Notes under the pieces: generated by a model
What the model saw: the letters and a program-made list of their open reading frames with translations, nothing else
The model's database searches: none
What the model was told of the DNA's origin: nothing
Shown here: piece after piece, positions 11,285-20,539 of the stretch
How positions within the stretch are numbered: position 1 is the stretch's first letter
Layout: each line of letters opens with the position of its first letter
Origin: Bathynomus jamesi
Lineage: Eukaryota > Arthropoda > Malacostraca > Isopoda > Cirolanidae
Length of the DNA: 64,000 bases
Direction of reading: 5' to 3'
Assembly: GCA_023014485.1 (NCBI GenBank)
Contig: JAJOZX010005606.1
Location: forward strand, 1 to 64,000
Position numbers and translations under genes: made by a program

Positions 11285-11971
11285 CAGTCAAAGTGTGTAA
11301 CCGGCCATTTCGCGTAATGGCTGAAACTTTGTCATTTCGCGTAATGGCTGTTTCATTTGGTCATTTCCCGAAATGGCTGAAATTCCACTTTAGTCATTTC
11401 GTACAAGATCATTTGCCCGGTTAGGTCAACTGTATGCCCGGTTAGGTCAACTGTATGGCCTGTTGGGTCAACTGTATGACCTTGACAATTGGTTAGGTTA
11501 AGTTGTTAGTTTCGTTAGTTTGAACGAAAATAACACGACTTAACCTAACTAATTGTCAAGGGCATACAGTTGACCTAACCGGCCTTCAAAGGCATACATC
11601 GGAATAACATTGAAGGCCCGGTTAGCATTTGAAAACCTCTATATTGAAAATTCAAATTCAAATGTGTTCAAATGTGTATTTGAAGAGTATTTCTCACTTA
11701 TTTGAACAGACCTGTGGATGTATGTATGTTTTAACAGATTTAGTTAGTTAAATAAAAGGTTTCCAATTTTCGTGTGATGTTTATTTCTATGAATTCATAA
11801 CAAAAGTCATTTTAACCATTCCACGAAATGACTAAGGTGGAATTTCAGCCATTTCATGTAATGGCTGAAGATTTTAGTCATTTCGCGAAATGACCAAGTG
11901 AAAAAGCCATTTCGCGAAATGACTAAAAGTTTCAGCCATTACGTGAAATGGCTGGTTACACACTTTGACTG
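11285..11971. mobile_element. MITE with TTTCGCGAAA-type subterminal palindromes
   Basis: Termini CAGTCAAAGTGTGTAACC and its complement at 11950-11971 with TA on each side, set between (TA)n tracts. Both subterminal regions hold several copies of short palindromes around ATTTCGCGAAATG and ATTTCGCGTAATGG. The centre (11413-11583) is a foldback core shared with other elements. No coding capacity. TA flanks and CAGT ends suggest Tc1/mariner mobilisation, though this is inference. Confidence 0.8.
11413..11583. repeat. Foldback core module (copy 1)
   Basis: Inverted repeat built from GGTTAGGTCAACTGTATG units (three tandem copies on the left) and TTGACAATTGGTTAGGTTAA, mirrored on the right as TTAACCTAACTAATTGTCAA, with a short centre. 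Near-identical modules occur at 16651-16790, 25400-25500 and 61860-61980, with a half copy at 29501-29545. Confidence 0.8.
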
Positions 11972-12002
11972 TAACATATATATATATATATATATATATA
12001 TA

Positions 12003-13213
12003 CAGGGTGTCCCATAAGTTCGGCATCATAGGAGAAATTCATATTTTTCTATTTCTACAAACCATAATTCATATTTTTCTCTTTCTACAGGCCATAATGT
12101 CTGTGAACAAGGAAGAACGAATCCAGATAATTCTACTCATAGGAAATCGGAGTCAAAGAGAGGCCACTGCTGAATTTAACAGACTGCATCCAGACCGCGA
12201 GCCAATAACACAGAGTTGTGTTAGCAGACTTGTTGCAAAGTTTAAGGAAACAGGATCCATAGAAGATAAACCACGTAGTGGACCTTCAAGGAGGTCCACT
12301 GACGATGATACAGCGACTGCTATCCTGGCTCATTTTAAGAGAAGTCCCAATAAGTCTCTTCGGCGATTGTCCGCCGAGACAGGAGTGTCGAAAAGTAGAA
12401 TCCATCGCATTCTTCAGGCTCACAAATGGCATCCATATAAACTTCAGATCCTACAGAAATTAAACGAAGATGATGATCCCGACCGGCGGATGGAATTTTG
12501 TGAATGGGCTACGGAACAATATGCTCAGGATGCCAATTTCCCGTCCATCATTCTGTTCAGTGACGAAGCTGTTTTTTATGGAAATGGTGAGGTAAATCGA
12601 CAGAACACCCGCTACTGGTCTCAAAACAACCCTCACTGGTATACCTCTTCAAAGGAACAAGGTGCATCTCGGGTGATGGTATGGTGTGGCATTTGGAAGG
12701 ATCGCATCATAGGCCCCCTCTTTTTCGATGAACATGTCACTGGAGGCACCTACCTACGTATGCTCAAGGAAGAAGCATTTCCCAGTATCTTGAACGAAGA
12801 AGGCAATTTCCCAACATGGTTCCAGCAAGACGGCGCTCCTGCACATTACAGCACCCAAGTAAGGGAATACCTGTACCAACAATTCCCTGGTCATTGGATA
12901 GGACGTCGAGGGCCTGTGGAATGGCCAGCTAGAAGCCCGGATCTCACGCCACTAGATTTTTATCTCTTGGGGCCACTTGAAAGCGCTGGTATACGCAGAG
13001 AAAATTAGGAGTGTTGAACATTTGCGGCAGCTCATTATTGGGGCATGTAACACCATTACTCCTGACATCATTCACCGTGTGCGTGCTGACTGGGTATCAC
13101 GTCTGAGTTTGTGTATTGAAAACAATGGTGGACATATTGAGCACGTTCTGTAAATAAAAGCTTTTGTTTTGCCTTTTTTTATTATTTTTCCTATGATGCC
13201 GGACTTATGGGAC

Positions 13214-13218
<5 letters not shown>
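12003..13218 (+). mobile_element. DD41D Tc1/mariner transposon
   Basis: 1.2-kb element with inverted ends CAGGGTGTCCCATAAGTTCG and the complement CTTATGGGACACCCT at the right. It lies inside a (TA)n tract, with TA at both borders. It encodes one transposase on the plus strand that is nearly full length. The near-identity of the TIRs and the single coding lesion suggest recent activity. Confidence 0.92.
12097..13153 (+). pseudogene. DD41D mariner-type transposase with a single indel
   Basis: Start chosen at MSVNKEERIQ (12097), because the open frame further upstream only translates the (TA)n tract. Residues 1-60 and 75-110 form two HTH motifs joined by DKPRSGPSRR. First Asp is D156 (LFSDEAVF), second D245 (QQDGAPAH), third follows ARSPDLTPLDF with 41 residues between, giving DD41D. 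After that box the frame runs into an early stop at 13008. A +1 frame continues to a stop at 13151-13153 with family-typical KALVYAEK and IENNGGHIEHVL. One extra T near 12967 explains the break. The catalytic triad precedes the lesion. Confidence 0.9.
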
Positions 13219-13248
<30 letters not shown>

Positions 13249-13611
13249 CCCCCCTATTGAATTTAGTAGCGTTTTTCATTTGTTTTATGCAATTTAGAAA
13301 AATAACTCTTAGTATTTACTTTCTTTCCAAAATGAAATATTAAGTTCACCAAATCAATTTGTCTTTCTCAAAACTTTATATGCTTATTCATTTAAACACA
13401 TTAAAAGTGTTTTTACAAACATCGTTTAGTAAGGAAAAAAGATTTTATGGAAAGGTCATTTTGTTTGGTGGATTCAACATTTTTGTTTTTCAAATATGAA
13501 AGTAAATTCTTGTTTTATTTTAAATTCACCAAAACGAATCAAATTTTTTTCTAAATTTAATCACACACACACACATACTGTATATTATATATACTTACTT
13601 TAAGTTACTTT
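13219..13611. other. (TA)n then AT-rich spacer
   Basis: A (TA)n tract at 13218-13246 is followed by AT-rich sequence and a short (AC)n at 13562-13575. No coding motif or inverted repeat seen. Confidence 0.6.
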
Positions 13612-13631
13612 AGGTGAGTTCGAACGACGGT

Positions 13632-13880
13632 TCAGGATTGACATACGGTCAACCCCTCTGCAACATCCCGCCTCATTTGTGGGATTTGGTGAAGGAAGGA
13701 ATTGCTGTCTGATCTCCTCCTGCCCTCGTAGCCAGCCACGCATGGCTGGTCAGGGACTCTGCACAGGAATCTGTCCAGCTGGTTCTTGAAGTTTTTCAGG
13801 TCGGTGTGCTGGAGATTCCTCATTTCTTTTGGTAGGACATTGAAAAGCTTTGGGCCTCGTATTCTGAGGGTATTTTCCAT
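13632..13880 (-). pseudogene. LINE ORF2 C-terminal tail
   Basis: Frame reading MENTLRIRGPKLFNVLPKEM followed by LKNFKNQLDRFLCRVPDQP matches the conserved tail of invertebrate CR1/jockey-type ORF2 proteins (GP+LFN.LP...+N). The 3' end of the element lies just left of it. A second, more diverged copy of the same stretch is at 34708-34815. Confidence 0.8.
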
Positions 13881-14365
13881 CTTCGTTTTTATGGCCCCTT
13901 GTCCTACTGTAGCTGGGACCGTACAAAATCTGCCTCTTCTCTCATTCCAGTTTGTTCCTATTTCATTTCTGAGGTTAGGAACAGAGCCCTCAAGTATTTT
14001 CCATATGTATATTAATGTGTACCGCTCGCGCCTTCTTTCGAGAGATTAGAGTTCCAGAGATTGTAGCCGAGACCAGTAGTCTTCACCTTCCGTTTCCTCT
14101 ATCTTAGACGTAAAAGTCCTTTGTTTAGCTTCAATGCTCGCAATGTCTCGTTTTCTGTATGGGCTTGTGAGTACTGAGCAATACTCAATTATTGGTAGGA
14201 CTAGACTCTTCCATAATTTGAGCATGAAGTTTGCTTTTAGAAGCTCCTCCAGATGATTCTCATTATTTTTCTAGCCGTTGTAATTTTGATGTTATAGTGC
14301 TCTTTGAATTCTGCATCCGACGACATCATTACTCCAACATCCCTGACTTGTGGATTTGGTGTTAT

Positions 14366-15738
14366 CTATGTGGCTTGCCGAGTTTTGTACCCTTTTTTCT
14401 GTAACGCCTTGTTATTACCATATCTTAGAAATTGGAATTTTTCTTCGTTGAACTTCAGATTGTTGTCTTCTGCCCACTGGAATAAGGTTTCAATGTCGTT
14501 TTGTAATCTTTCTATGTCACCTTCGTTCAATATTTCCTTGCATAGCTTTGTGTCATCTGCGAAACATGATACAATACTGTCATTGATATCTGCATCAATA
14601 TCTGCAATCATTATTATGAACAATAAGGGAGCTAGTACTGTCCCTTGTGGGATAGAGCTCTCTACTTCCGAGACTTCCGATTTGACTCCATTTACCACCA
14701 CTCTTTGTGTTTTTTGAGTCAAGAAATTAGGTAAATATCCATCTTCCCAGCTTTCCAGTAATTCCTGTATTCTTAAGTTTATGTGCTATAATTCCATGGT
14801 CACATTTATCGAAGGCTTTAACAAAGTCCGTATATATTACATCTATTTTTTGTCCTCGACACAGTGTTTTCAGTATTTTCTCCTGGTGGTCTAATAGCTG
14901 TGATAGGCATGATCTTCCAGCCCTGAAACCATGTTGACTTGGGTTGTATAAGTTCTTTTCTTGGAGGTAGTAGGGAGCTTCGCTTCTAATTATACGTTCA
15001 AAGCACTTTATAAGGTGTGAGGTGAGAGCTACCGGCCGATAATTCTTGGGTATTGCTCTGTTACCACCTTTGAATAAAGGGGCAGTGTTCACGTTCTTAA
15101 TGGCAGTGGAATTTGTCCTGTGTCGAGTGATTTCCTCCACAGTAAGTGCAGCGGTTTGGCATTACTCTTTACATTTCTTCAGAAATGTGGCACTCCATGT
15201 GTCTGGCCCTTGTGCCGAATTGTCTCGCATCTGTGGTAGAGCCTTAATTAAATCTCCTTCCGAGAACTCTAAATCCATTTATAGGTTTGTGCCCGAATTT
15301 GTCCTTGGCTGATTTGCATCAATGTCGAAAAATTCGTCTGCGTTTTCTACTTTCATCTCGGGCTTAGGGGTGTTAAACACTGAGTTAAATTGTTCCTTAA
15401 GCAGTTCGCTCATTTTTTGGGGGTCATTTGTGTGTTTGGCCTCGCCGTCTATCAACGGACCAATACTCTTTGCACTGCAGTTTCCTTTTCGCAAAAGTGT
15501 AGAAGTATTTTGGGTTATTTTTTATGTTTTCTGCTACCTTGCTTTCCTCCTCGGTTGTCTTATGTATGAATGTTTGCTTTAGGTCCATTTCTATTTCGCC
15601 TAGTTTCCTCTCTCGTTTGGGTTTCCTTACATCGGTTCTGCATCTGTGGAAATGTTTTACGGTTTGCTTCCGTTGTCTAAATAGTATCCTGATTTTTCTC
15701 TCGAGCTTGCTACGTTTTCTCTTGTCTCTCTGGAACAT
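14366..15738 (-). pseudogene. LINE reverse transcriptase and linker, frameshifted
   Basis: Four overlapping frames follow each other. 15424-15738 is a Lys/Arg-rich linker (FAKRKLQCKEYW). 15279-15494 covers IGPLIDGEAKHTNDPQKMSE. 14727-15140 has the RT fingers and palm (AIPKNYRPVALTSHLIKCFE, HGFRAGRSCLSQLLDH, VIYTDFVKAFDKCDH). 14366-14722 has IPQGTVLAPLLF, the FADDTKL catalytic box and NNLKFNEEKFQFLRYG. Frame changes between pieces show it is inactive. The GTVLAPLLF and FADDTK forms point to the CR1/jockey side of the LINE tree. Confidence 0.88.
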
Positions 15739-15957
15739 GCTTCAGTAATATAGGTTTGGTTTCAGACTCCATTATACCTAGTATTAGTTCTGGAGTCTTC
15801 TCGTGAAGTAGCAATTCCTAATTTACTTCCTTTAAATCTTTATTTACACTTTCCCAATCTACTTTCTTTGAATTTATGTTTAAGACTTCACATATTCCTT
15901 CTGCCTCTCTGGGATGCGTTTTCGGACTTCTGGGTGCTAACTTCAATTGCATATCGA

Positions 15958-16346
15958 TTAGTTATGGTCGGAGAAATTTGTGTGCGTTACCTTTTTATTT
16001 ATCATCATCTCATTGCTATTTGTCAAAATTAAATCCAAAACGTTCTCTTTCCAAGTGGCTTCATAGATTTCCTGAGTAAGGGCGTAATGTTCCATCATAT
16101 CTAATAGCATTATTGCTTGGGTTCTATCATCTTTGGTAATGTTGCCATGAAACTTCTCAACATATGACTTCGTCATTTTTCTTCCATGTTATGAATGGGA
16201 AATTAAAATCCCCGCAAATTAGAATATTTGTTGCTGAAGTTTCAAGTAATTTTAACATGTTTTGTATTTCATTAGTGGCAAATAGAAATTCACTTTTTGT
16301 GGTGTTTGGTGGTCTGTAGACGTCCATAATGGCTAGGTTCAGTTCT
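15958..16346 (-). pseudogene. LINE endonuclease (EEP fold) C-terminal half
   Basis: The minus strand reads DVYRPPNTTKSEF and ILICGDFNFPFITW, then frame 15958-16176 gives VLDLILTNSNEM and ends FSDHN. YRPP, GDFN and SDH are the conserved motifs of the apurinic-like endonuclease that nicks target DNA for LINE insertion. A stop separates the GDFN part from the SDHN part, and the N-terminal catalytic Glu motif is missing. Confidence 0.85.
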
Positions 16347-16373
16347 TATATATATATATATATATATATGTTA

Positions 16374-17239
16374 CGCCCAAACATCGAAATCACTCAGTGA
16401 GCGAAATAAACAGCCACAACGCGTTGTGGATGCACCTAAATGACAATGACCACACACCGATGTTAGATATTTTTTCGCTTCATGGCTGTTCTCAAACTAC
16501 CACAACGCGTTGTGGACGATTTGAAACGACCATACACCATATACAATGCTCTGTCTGTCTGTGTCACCCTAAAACACAGAAACGGCTCCTCGAGAGAAAA
16601 AACATAGGTAAAAGTTGCTTAAAATTAATCGAAACCTACGGGAAAATTATTGAGTGCCCGGTTAGGTCAACTGTACGACCTTGACGATTGGTTAGGTTAA
16701 GTCGTGATATTTTCGTTAAAACTAACGAAAATATCACGGCTTAACCTAACCAATCGTCAAGGGCGTACAATTAACCTAACCGGGCACTCAGTTAACCTAA
16801 CCGGGCACTCAGTTGACCTAACCAGTTGGTTAATTTTTACAATTACGTCTCATTCTAAAGTTGCTTAAAATTAATCGAAACTTACGGGAAAATTATTGAT
16901 AATCATTTTTTAAAGGACTTTATCTTTTTTCTAGCATATCTGCTTAACTTTGCTTTTTAATCGGTGAATACGTCGATAAATATACGTCGTGTTTATATCA
17001 TTTCAATATACGTCGTGTTTAAATGGAGTTTGATGAAAGACTGGTGTGTGGTCGTTTCAAATCGTCCACAACGCGTTGTGGTCATATTCGAAATCGTCCA
17101 CAACGCGTTGCGGTTGTTTGAAAACGGCCATGAAGCGAAAAAATATCTAACATCGGTGTGTGGTCACTTAGGTGCATCCACAACGAGTTGTGGCTGTTTT
17201 TTTTTCGCTCACTGAGCGAGCGATTTCGATGTTTGAGCG
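16374..17239. mobile_element. MITE with CCACAACGCGTTGTGG palindromes
   Basis: Termini CGCCCAAACATCGAAATC and complement GATTTCGATGTTTGAGCG, flanked by TA and (TA)n on both sides. The inverted repeat continues inward past CACTCAGTGAGCGAA. The perfect 16-bp palindrome CCACAACGCGTTGTGG or one-base variants of it occurs about five times (near 16415, 16500, 17065, 17098, 17179). The interior holds foldback core copy 2 between 43-bp direct repeats. No coding capacity. Confidence 0.82.
16651..16790. repeat. Foldback core module (copy 2)
   Basis: Nearly perfect palindrome with arms of about 65 bp and a centre of only a few bases (TTTTCGTTAAAACTAACGAAAA). Arms contain GCCCGGTTAGGTCAACTGTA and TTGACGATTGGTTAGGTTAA. 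Immediately outside, AAAGTTGCTTAAAATTAATC begins a 43-bp sequence present at 16610-16652 and again at 16857-16900 in direct orientation. Confidence 0.88.
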
Positions 17240-17264
17240 TAACATATATATATATATATATATA

Positions 17265-18443
17265 AATCTGCAGGATGAATTTCAAAGTGGATGGAGTAAG
17301 CGAAAGAGATCGGGTGTATTATGTAAAGAAGTAAAGTTGCGATTCTTATGTTAGAGTATTTACGATCTAAAATTATTCCTATAGATTCAAATTTCAAGAT
17401 GAAAATCCCTTCGTAAGAAGGCACTTGATCAACCAGCACTAAACACGCTTCTATAATATCGTGTCGTCTCAAAGTCGAATGCAAATTCTGATGCTAAGGT
17501 AAAATTCCTGATAAAAGGATTTGGTTATTGAGATATTGCAAAGCGTCCCCTCCTACTCCTTAATTATAGTTCTGAGTAAACTAATTAGAGAACGAATCTA
17601 ATCAAATGATTTGGAATGAAAGGTTGACGAAGTGAAATGATTCCGTCTCCATGCAAAGCATTCGAATTCGCGATACAAGAAACAATACAAAGAAATGAAT
17701 CGGAATGAAAGAAAGATAAAATCAAACGGATTTTGTCTCCAGGCAAAACTTTTGACTTAAAAGTAAGAGTTCGATTGAGAATTGCAATCGGAAACAATCT
17801 GCGAATAAGGTAGAGTAAACAGTGAATCTATAAGATCGAAGCGAAACTATAACCAAAGCCTGGGAGCGACTTGTTGTCAACGTATTCTACGAGCGGGTGA
17901 GTAAATTTTTATATGTGTAACTAAACATAAAGCCAATTGTCCCCGCTGGGCCATGTATAACACGAATTACCATTTTTCACATACAATAATATTTTAAAAA
18001 ATGGCACTGAAATATCCTCAACTAAAATTAAGATGTATTTTATATTTTGAGAATAAACAAGAGTGCTTTATACATTTCAAATTAAATTTCAAAACCTTTA
18101 CATGATTGCCAACATTGTCTTGAAATTACATTCTCTCTTCTTACAATTTCAGTTAGTCGGAATTTTCTGACAGAAAGAGAACTTTAATTTCAGTAATATT
18201 ACAAACCATGAATGTCTGTGAGATATATAGCCAATTAACTTTGAAAAACGTCACACTGACATGGTCTATTTTTTAAACAAGAATTCAACAAGTCTCCGAG
18301 ACGTAAGTGAAACCAGTATTTCTGTTTGTCATAACAAATTATTTAGGGTTGTGAAAAGTTATTGTCAAAATACAGATCCTAATATTTACCAGGCGTAAAA
18401 ACGTATTGCCTCTCGATAAATTCCAGTCTAATTTCGGTTTTAA
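17265..18443. other. No recognised gene; diverged internal duplication
   Basis: AT-rich sequence without coding motifs. Two segments around 17605-17690 and 17700-17800 look like diverged direct copies (both have a GGAATGAAAG start, GTCTCCA.GCAAA in the middle and GAAACAAT at the end). Confidence 0.5.
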
Positions 18444-18741
18444 CCCTCTATGGACAGAATTTTCTGTTGGGTTAAGTTATAAATGCGTTTATATGAAAGG
18501 TTAGAAATTTGTAGCAGTTGTCCATATAGCAGTGGTGCACAAACTTTTTTGATGTGAGGGCCAAGCGAAGAAAATAACTAAATGTATTAGCCTACTTACT
18601 TTCCATCTAAGTCATAAATTGGGTCACTTTTATATTCTAACTTTTTCATTGAATTGAAAAGACCCGTGGGGCCACTGAAAAGACCCGTGGGGGACACATT
18701 TGGCCCGCGGGCCAGGGTTTGTGCATCACTGCCATATAGGG
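18444..18741. mobile_element. piggyBac-like MITE (TTAA flanks)
   Basis: TTAA at 18440-18443 and 18742-18745 flank a sequence starting CCCTCTATGGACA and ending with the complement of CCCTATATGGACA. TTAA target and CCC ends are the piggyBac signature. A 202-bp hAT MITE sits just inside its right end. Without it, the element would be about 90 bp. Confidence 0.75.
18530..18731. mobile_element. hAT MITE with perfect 8-bp TSD
   Basis: Starts CAGTGGTGCACAAACTT and ends AAACCCTGGC...-type complement GGGTTTGTGCATCACTG. CCATATAG occurs immediately before (18522-18529) and after (18732-18739), a perfect 8-bp duplication. CAGTGGTG ends plus an 8-bp duplication identify hAT. Confidence 0.93.
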
Positions 18742-19000
18742 TTAAGTAATTTTTCTGAGGAGCGTATGCAGTACTTTGTAAGAACAAAGTTATTGTTTAA
18801 AGATATGAAGTTGCTTTTTATACAATTCAAATTTGCCAGTTTCTGGTCCTCCTCAGAGATTTATTATTAATAATGTATTCTGGTTTACCTTTTATAAAAG
18901 AAAATAAATATTCTCCTCCCTAAGGAAACGCAAGCTATCCACAGTGTGTGTAATCGCAGAACTAAATGTATAAACCATTACACAAGTTAGCGCTCCCTTT

Positions 19001-19185
19001 CATAGGCAGATCTAGAGGGGGGTGGAGAAAGGGGTTTAATTGAAGCAACGGGGCTTAATTTAGAGGCCCCTTACATCCCGGTTAAATGAAATTAGGTAAA
19101 ACGTTTGAATGCTTATGTTCACGTTGCTTTAATTAAGCCCCGTTACTTCAATTAAGCCCCCTGACCCCCTCTGGATCCGCCTATG
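19001..19185. mobile_element. hAT MITE with perfect 8-bp TSD
   Basis: Ends CATAGGCAGATCTAGAGGGG and the complement CCTCTGGATCCGCCTATG. The subterminal GGGGCTTAATT motif is mirrored. CTCCCTTT lies on both sides (18993-19000 and 19186-19193), a perfect 8-bp duplication. Confidence 0.92.
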
Positions 19186-19541
19186 CTCCCTTTTCGACAG
19201 ACTGAAATCAGTATTCTGTTATTCTGAATGACTTGCATAATAAACATGAGTAAAAGTATTTGTATTTTATTTAAAAAGTACCATAAAATTATTAATAAAT
19301 TTGTCTCGATGAACCAAAGTAAGTTATTGTCAAAATCATATTTTTAAATTCTCATAAAAAAAATCCTTTAATTATTATTAATGCTGTTATTTCTCTTAAA
19401 CTAAATTTAAGTTAAAACGCTTTTTAATCAAACGAAACGTCTGGTAAATTTTGGTTTTATTTTCCATTAATTATTACCTATCGTTTGTTAAACGTCCTAT
19501 ATTGTTTCGCTATACATTATGTTGCCAACATATCCGGTTAA
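19186..19541. other. No recognised feature
   Basis: AT-rich spacer between two MITEs. No inverted repeats or coding motifs seen. Confidence 0.5.
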
Positions 19542-19631
19542 CCCTTTAAGGCCATGGAATTTTTTGTAGGGTTAAGTTACGAATACGTGTATGTGAAACG
19601 CTCCCAATTTGTACCGGTCGTCCTGAAAGGG
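19542..19631. mobile_element. Short piggyBac-like MITE
   Basis: TTAA on both sides (19538-19541 and 19632-19635), starts CCCTTTAAGGCC and ends with the complement of CCCTTTCAGGAC. The interior (TGTAGGGTTAAGTTACGAAT) resembles the interior of the element at 18444, so the two belong to one family. Confidence 0.75.
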
Positions 19632-19824
19632 TTAAATGTCTGATCTCAACAATCTCAGTAATTTAATTTCGACTAGTTCTCATTATGATACTGTAATTTC
19701 TAATAAGTGATTATTGGGTCTGTAGGAACAACAATGGCACGCATGAACCTATAATCACCTTTTACATTTAGAAGATAAATTCCTTGAACAAGACTATCCA
19801 GTCCAAATTGCTACTTTCAAGTTC

Positions 19825-19910
19825 CAGAGCTGGGCACTTCCGCAAACCGCAAATTCCGCAATTGCGGAATTTGTGGTTTGCGGAAGTGTTTGCGGAAGTG
19901 CCCAGCTCTG
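19825..19910. mobile_element. Palindromic hAT-type mini-MITE
   Basis: 86-bp almost perfect palindrome from CAGAGCTGGGCACTTCCGCA to its complement, with a GCGGAATT-rich centre. CAGAGCTGGGCA is a common hAT terminus. I could not find a clean 8-bp duplication. Confidence 0.65.
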
Positions 19911-20044
19911 TTTTCAACCATATCATATTCCTATTTCATTCATTTCTTCTAAGTTTACCAAAAACGAAAGCCACTCGGAAAATCAATGTAGGCGAAAGAA
20001 ACCCCGACTTCAATACCTTCATTTCGCTTATAGCAAAAAGGTGT

Positions 20045-20260
20045 TACCCACTGATGATGATGGGTTGTTTAACCTCCTTCGCAACACCTTAGGTCGTATG
20101 ACGGAGGGGACCTACAACGTTACGTGGAATCCTAGCCACGAGTCGCTACATAATCTAGACGCAGAAGACGGTCTCCCATCCAACTATTCTCCAGACTCAA
20201 TGTCGTTGTTATCCTTTAATCCACGGCCAATGGCACCTGCAACGATACCTTGAAATCTTT
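20045..20260 (-). repeat. 5S rRNA-derived SINE, copy 1
   Basis: On the minus strand the segment contains GTTGGATGGGAGACCG (20165-20185), matching the 5S rRNA internal promoter C box. The body that follows (ATTATGTAGCGA, GTGG..GGATTCCACGT, GTAGGTCCC) is shared with the copy at 36240-36450. The A-box part is worn here. The 126-residue plus-strand frame over this region is a chance reading. Confidence 0.7.
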
Positions 20261-20354
20261 CTTTGAAAAGGGGATGAATTGAATATTTTAGAGACCTACC
20301 TTTCAAATTCTCTTTATACTTTATTTTCAAAAAACTTTCAGAAATTAAATTACG

Positions 20355-20372
20355 TTGCGCGCGCGCGCGACA

Positions 20373-20423
<51 letters not shown>

Positions 20424-20426
20424 CTG
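20355..20426. repeat. (CG)n, (CA)n and (TA)n microsatellites
   Basis: Consecutive GCGCGCGCGCG, about 20 CA units and a short TA run ending at 20426. The reading frames across it are repeat translations. Confidence 0.95.
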
Positions 20427-20539
20427 TATATTTATTAACTTTTTCTTTGTTTTTTCACCAAGTGAGATTTATTCTTATTTAAGTTAATCCTTTATTTTCA
20501 ATAGATTAAATTTTATTTATTACTATTTATTTTATATGC

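Larger units (their letters stand above)
13612..16347 (-). mobile_element. Minus-strand CR1/jockey-group LINE, EN plus RT, 5' truncated
   Basis: About 2.7 kb of continuous LINE sequence on the minus strand. The right end (5') is cut inside the endonuclease domain at a (TA)n tract. The left end is the 3' end near 13612. Domain order read right to left: endonuclease, basic linker, RT, C-terminal tail. A fragment of the same tail occurs at 34708-34815. Confidence 0.9.

Noticed and set aside
16400..17200. CRISPR-like array of CCACAACGCGTTGTGG
   Set aside because: Spacing is irregular and the copies mirror each other around a centre; this is a MITE in a eukaryotic genome.
19784..20253. Plus-strand frames of 102 and 126 residues
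   Set aside because: They cover the 5S SINE in antisense and a hairpin MITE; no domain.
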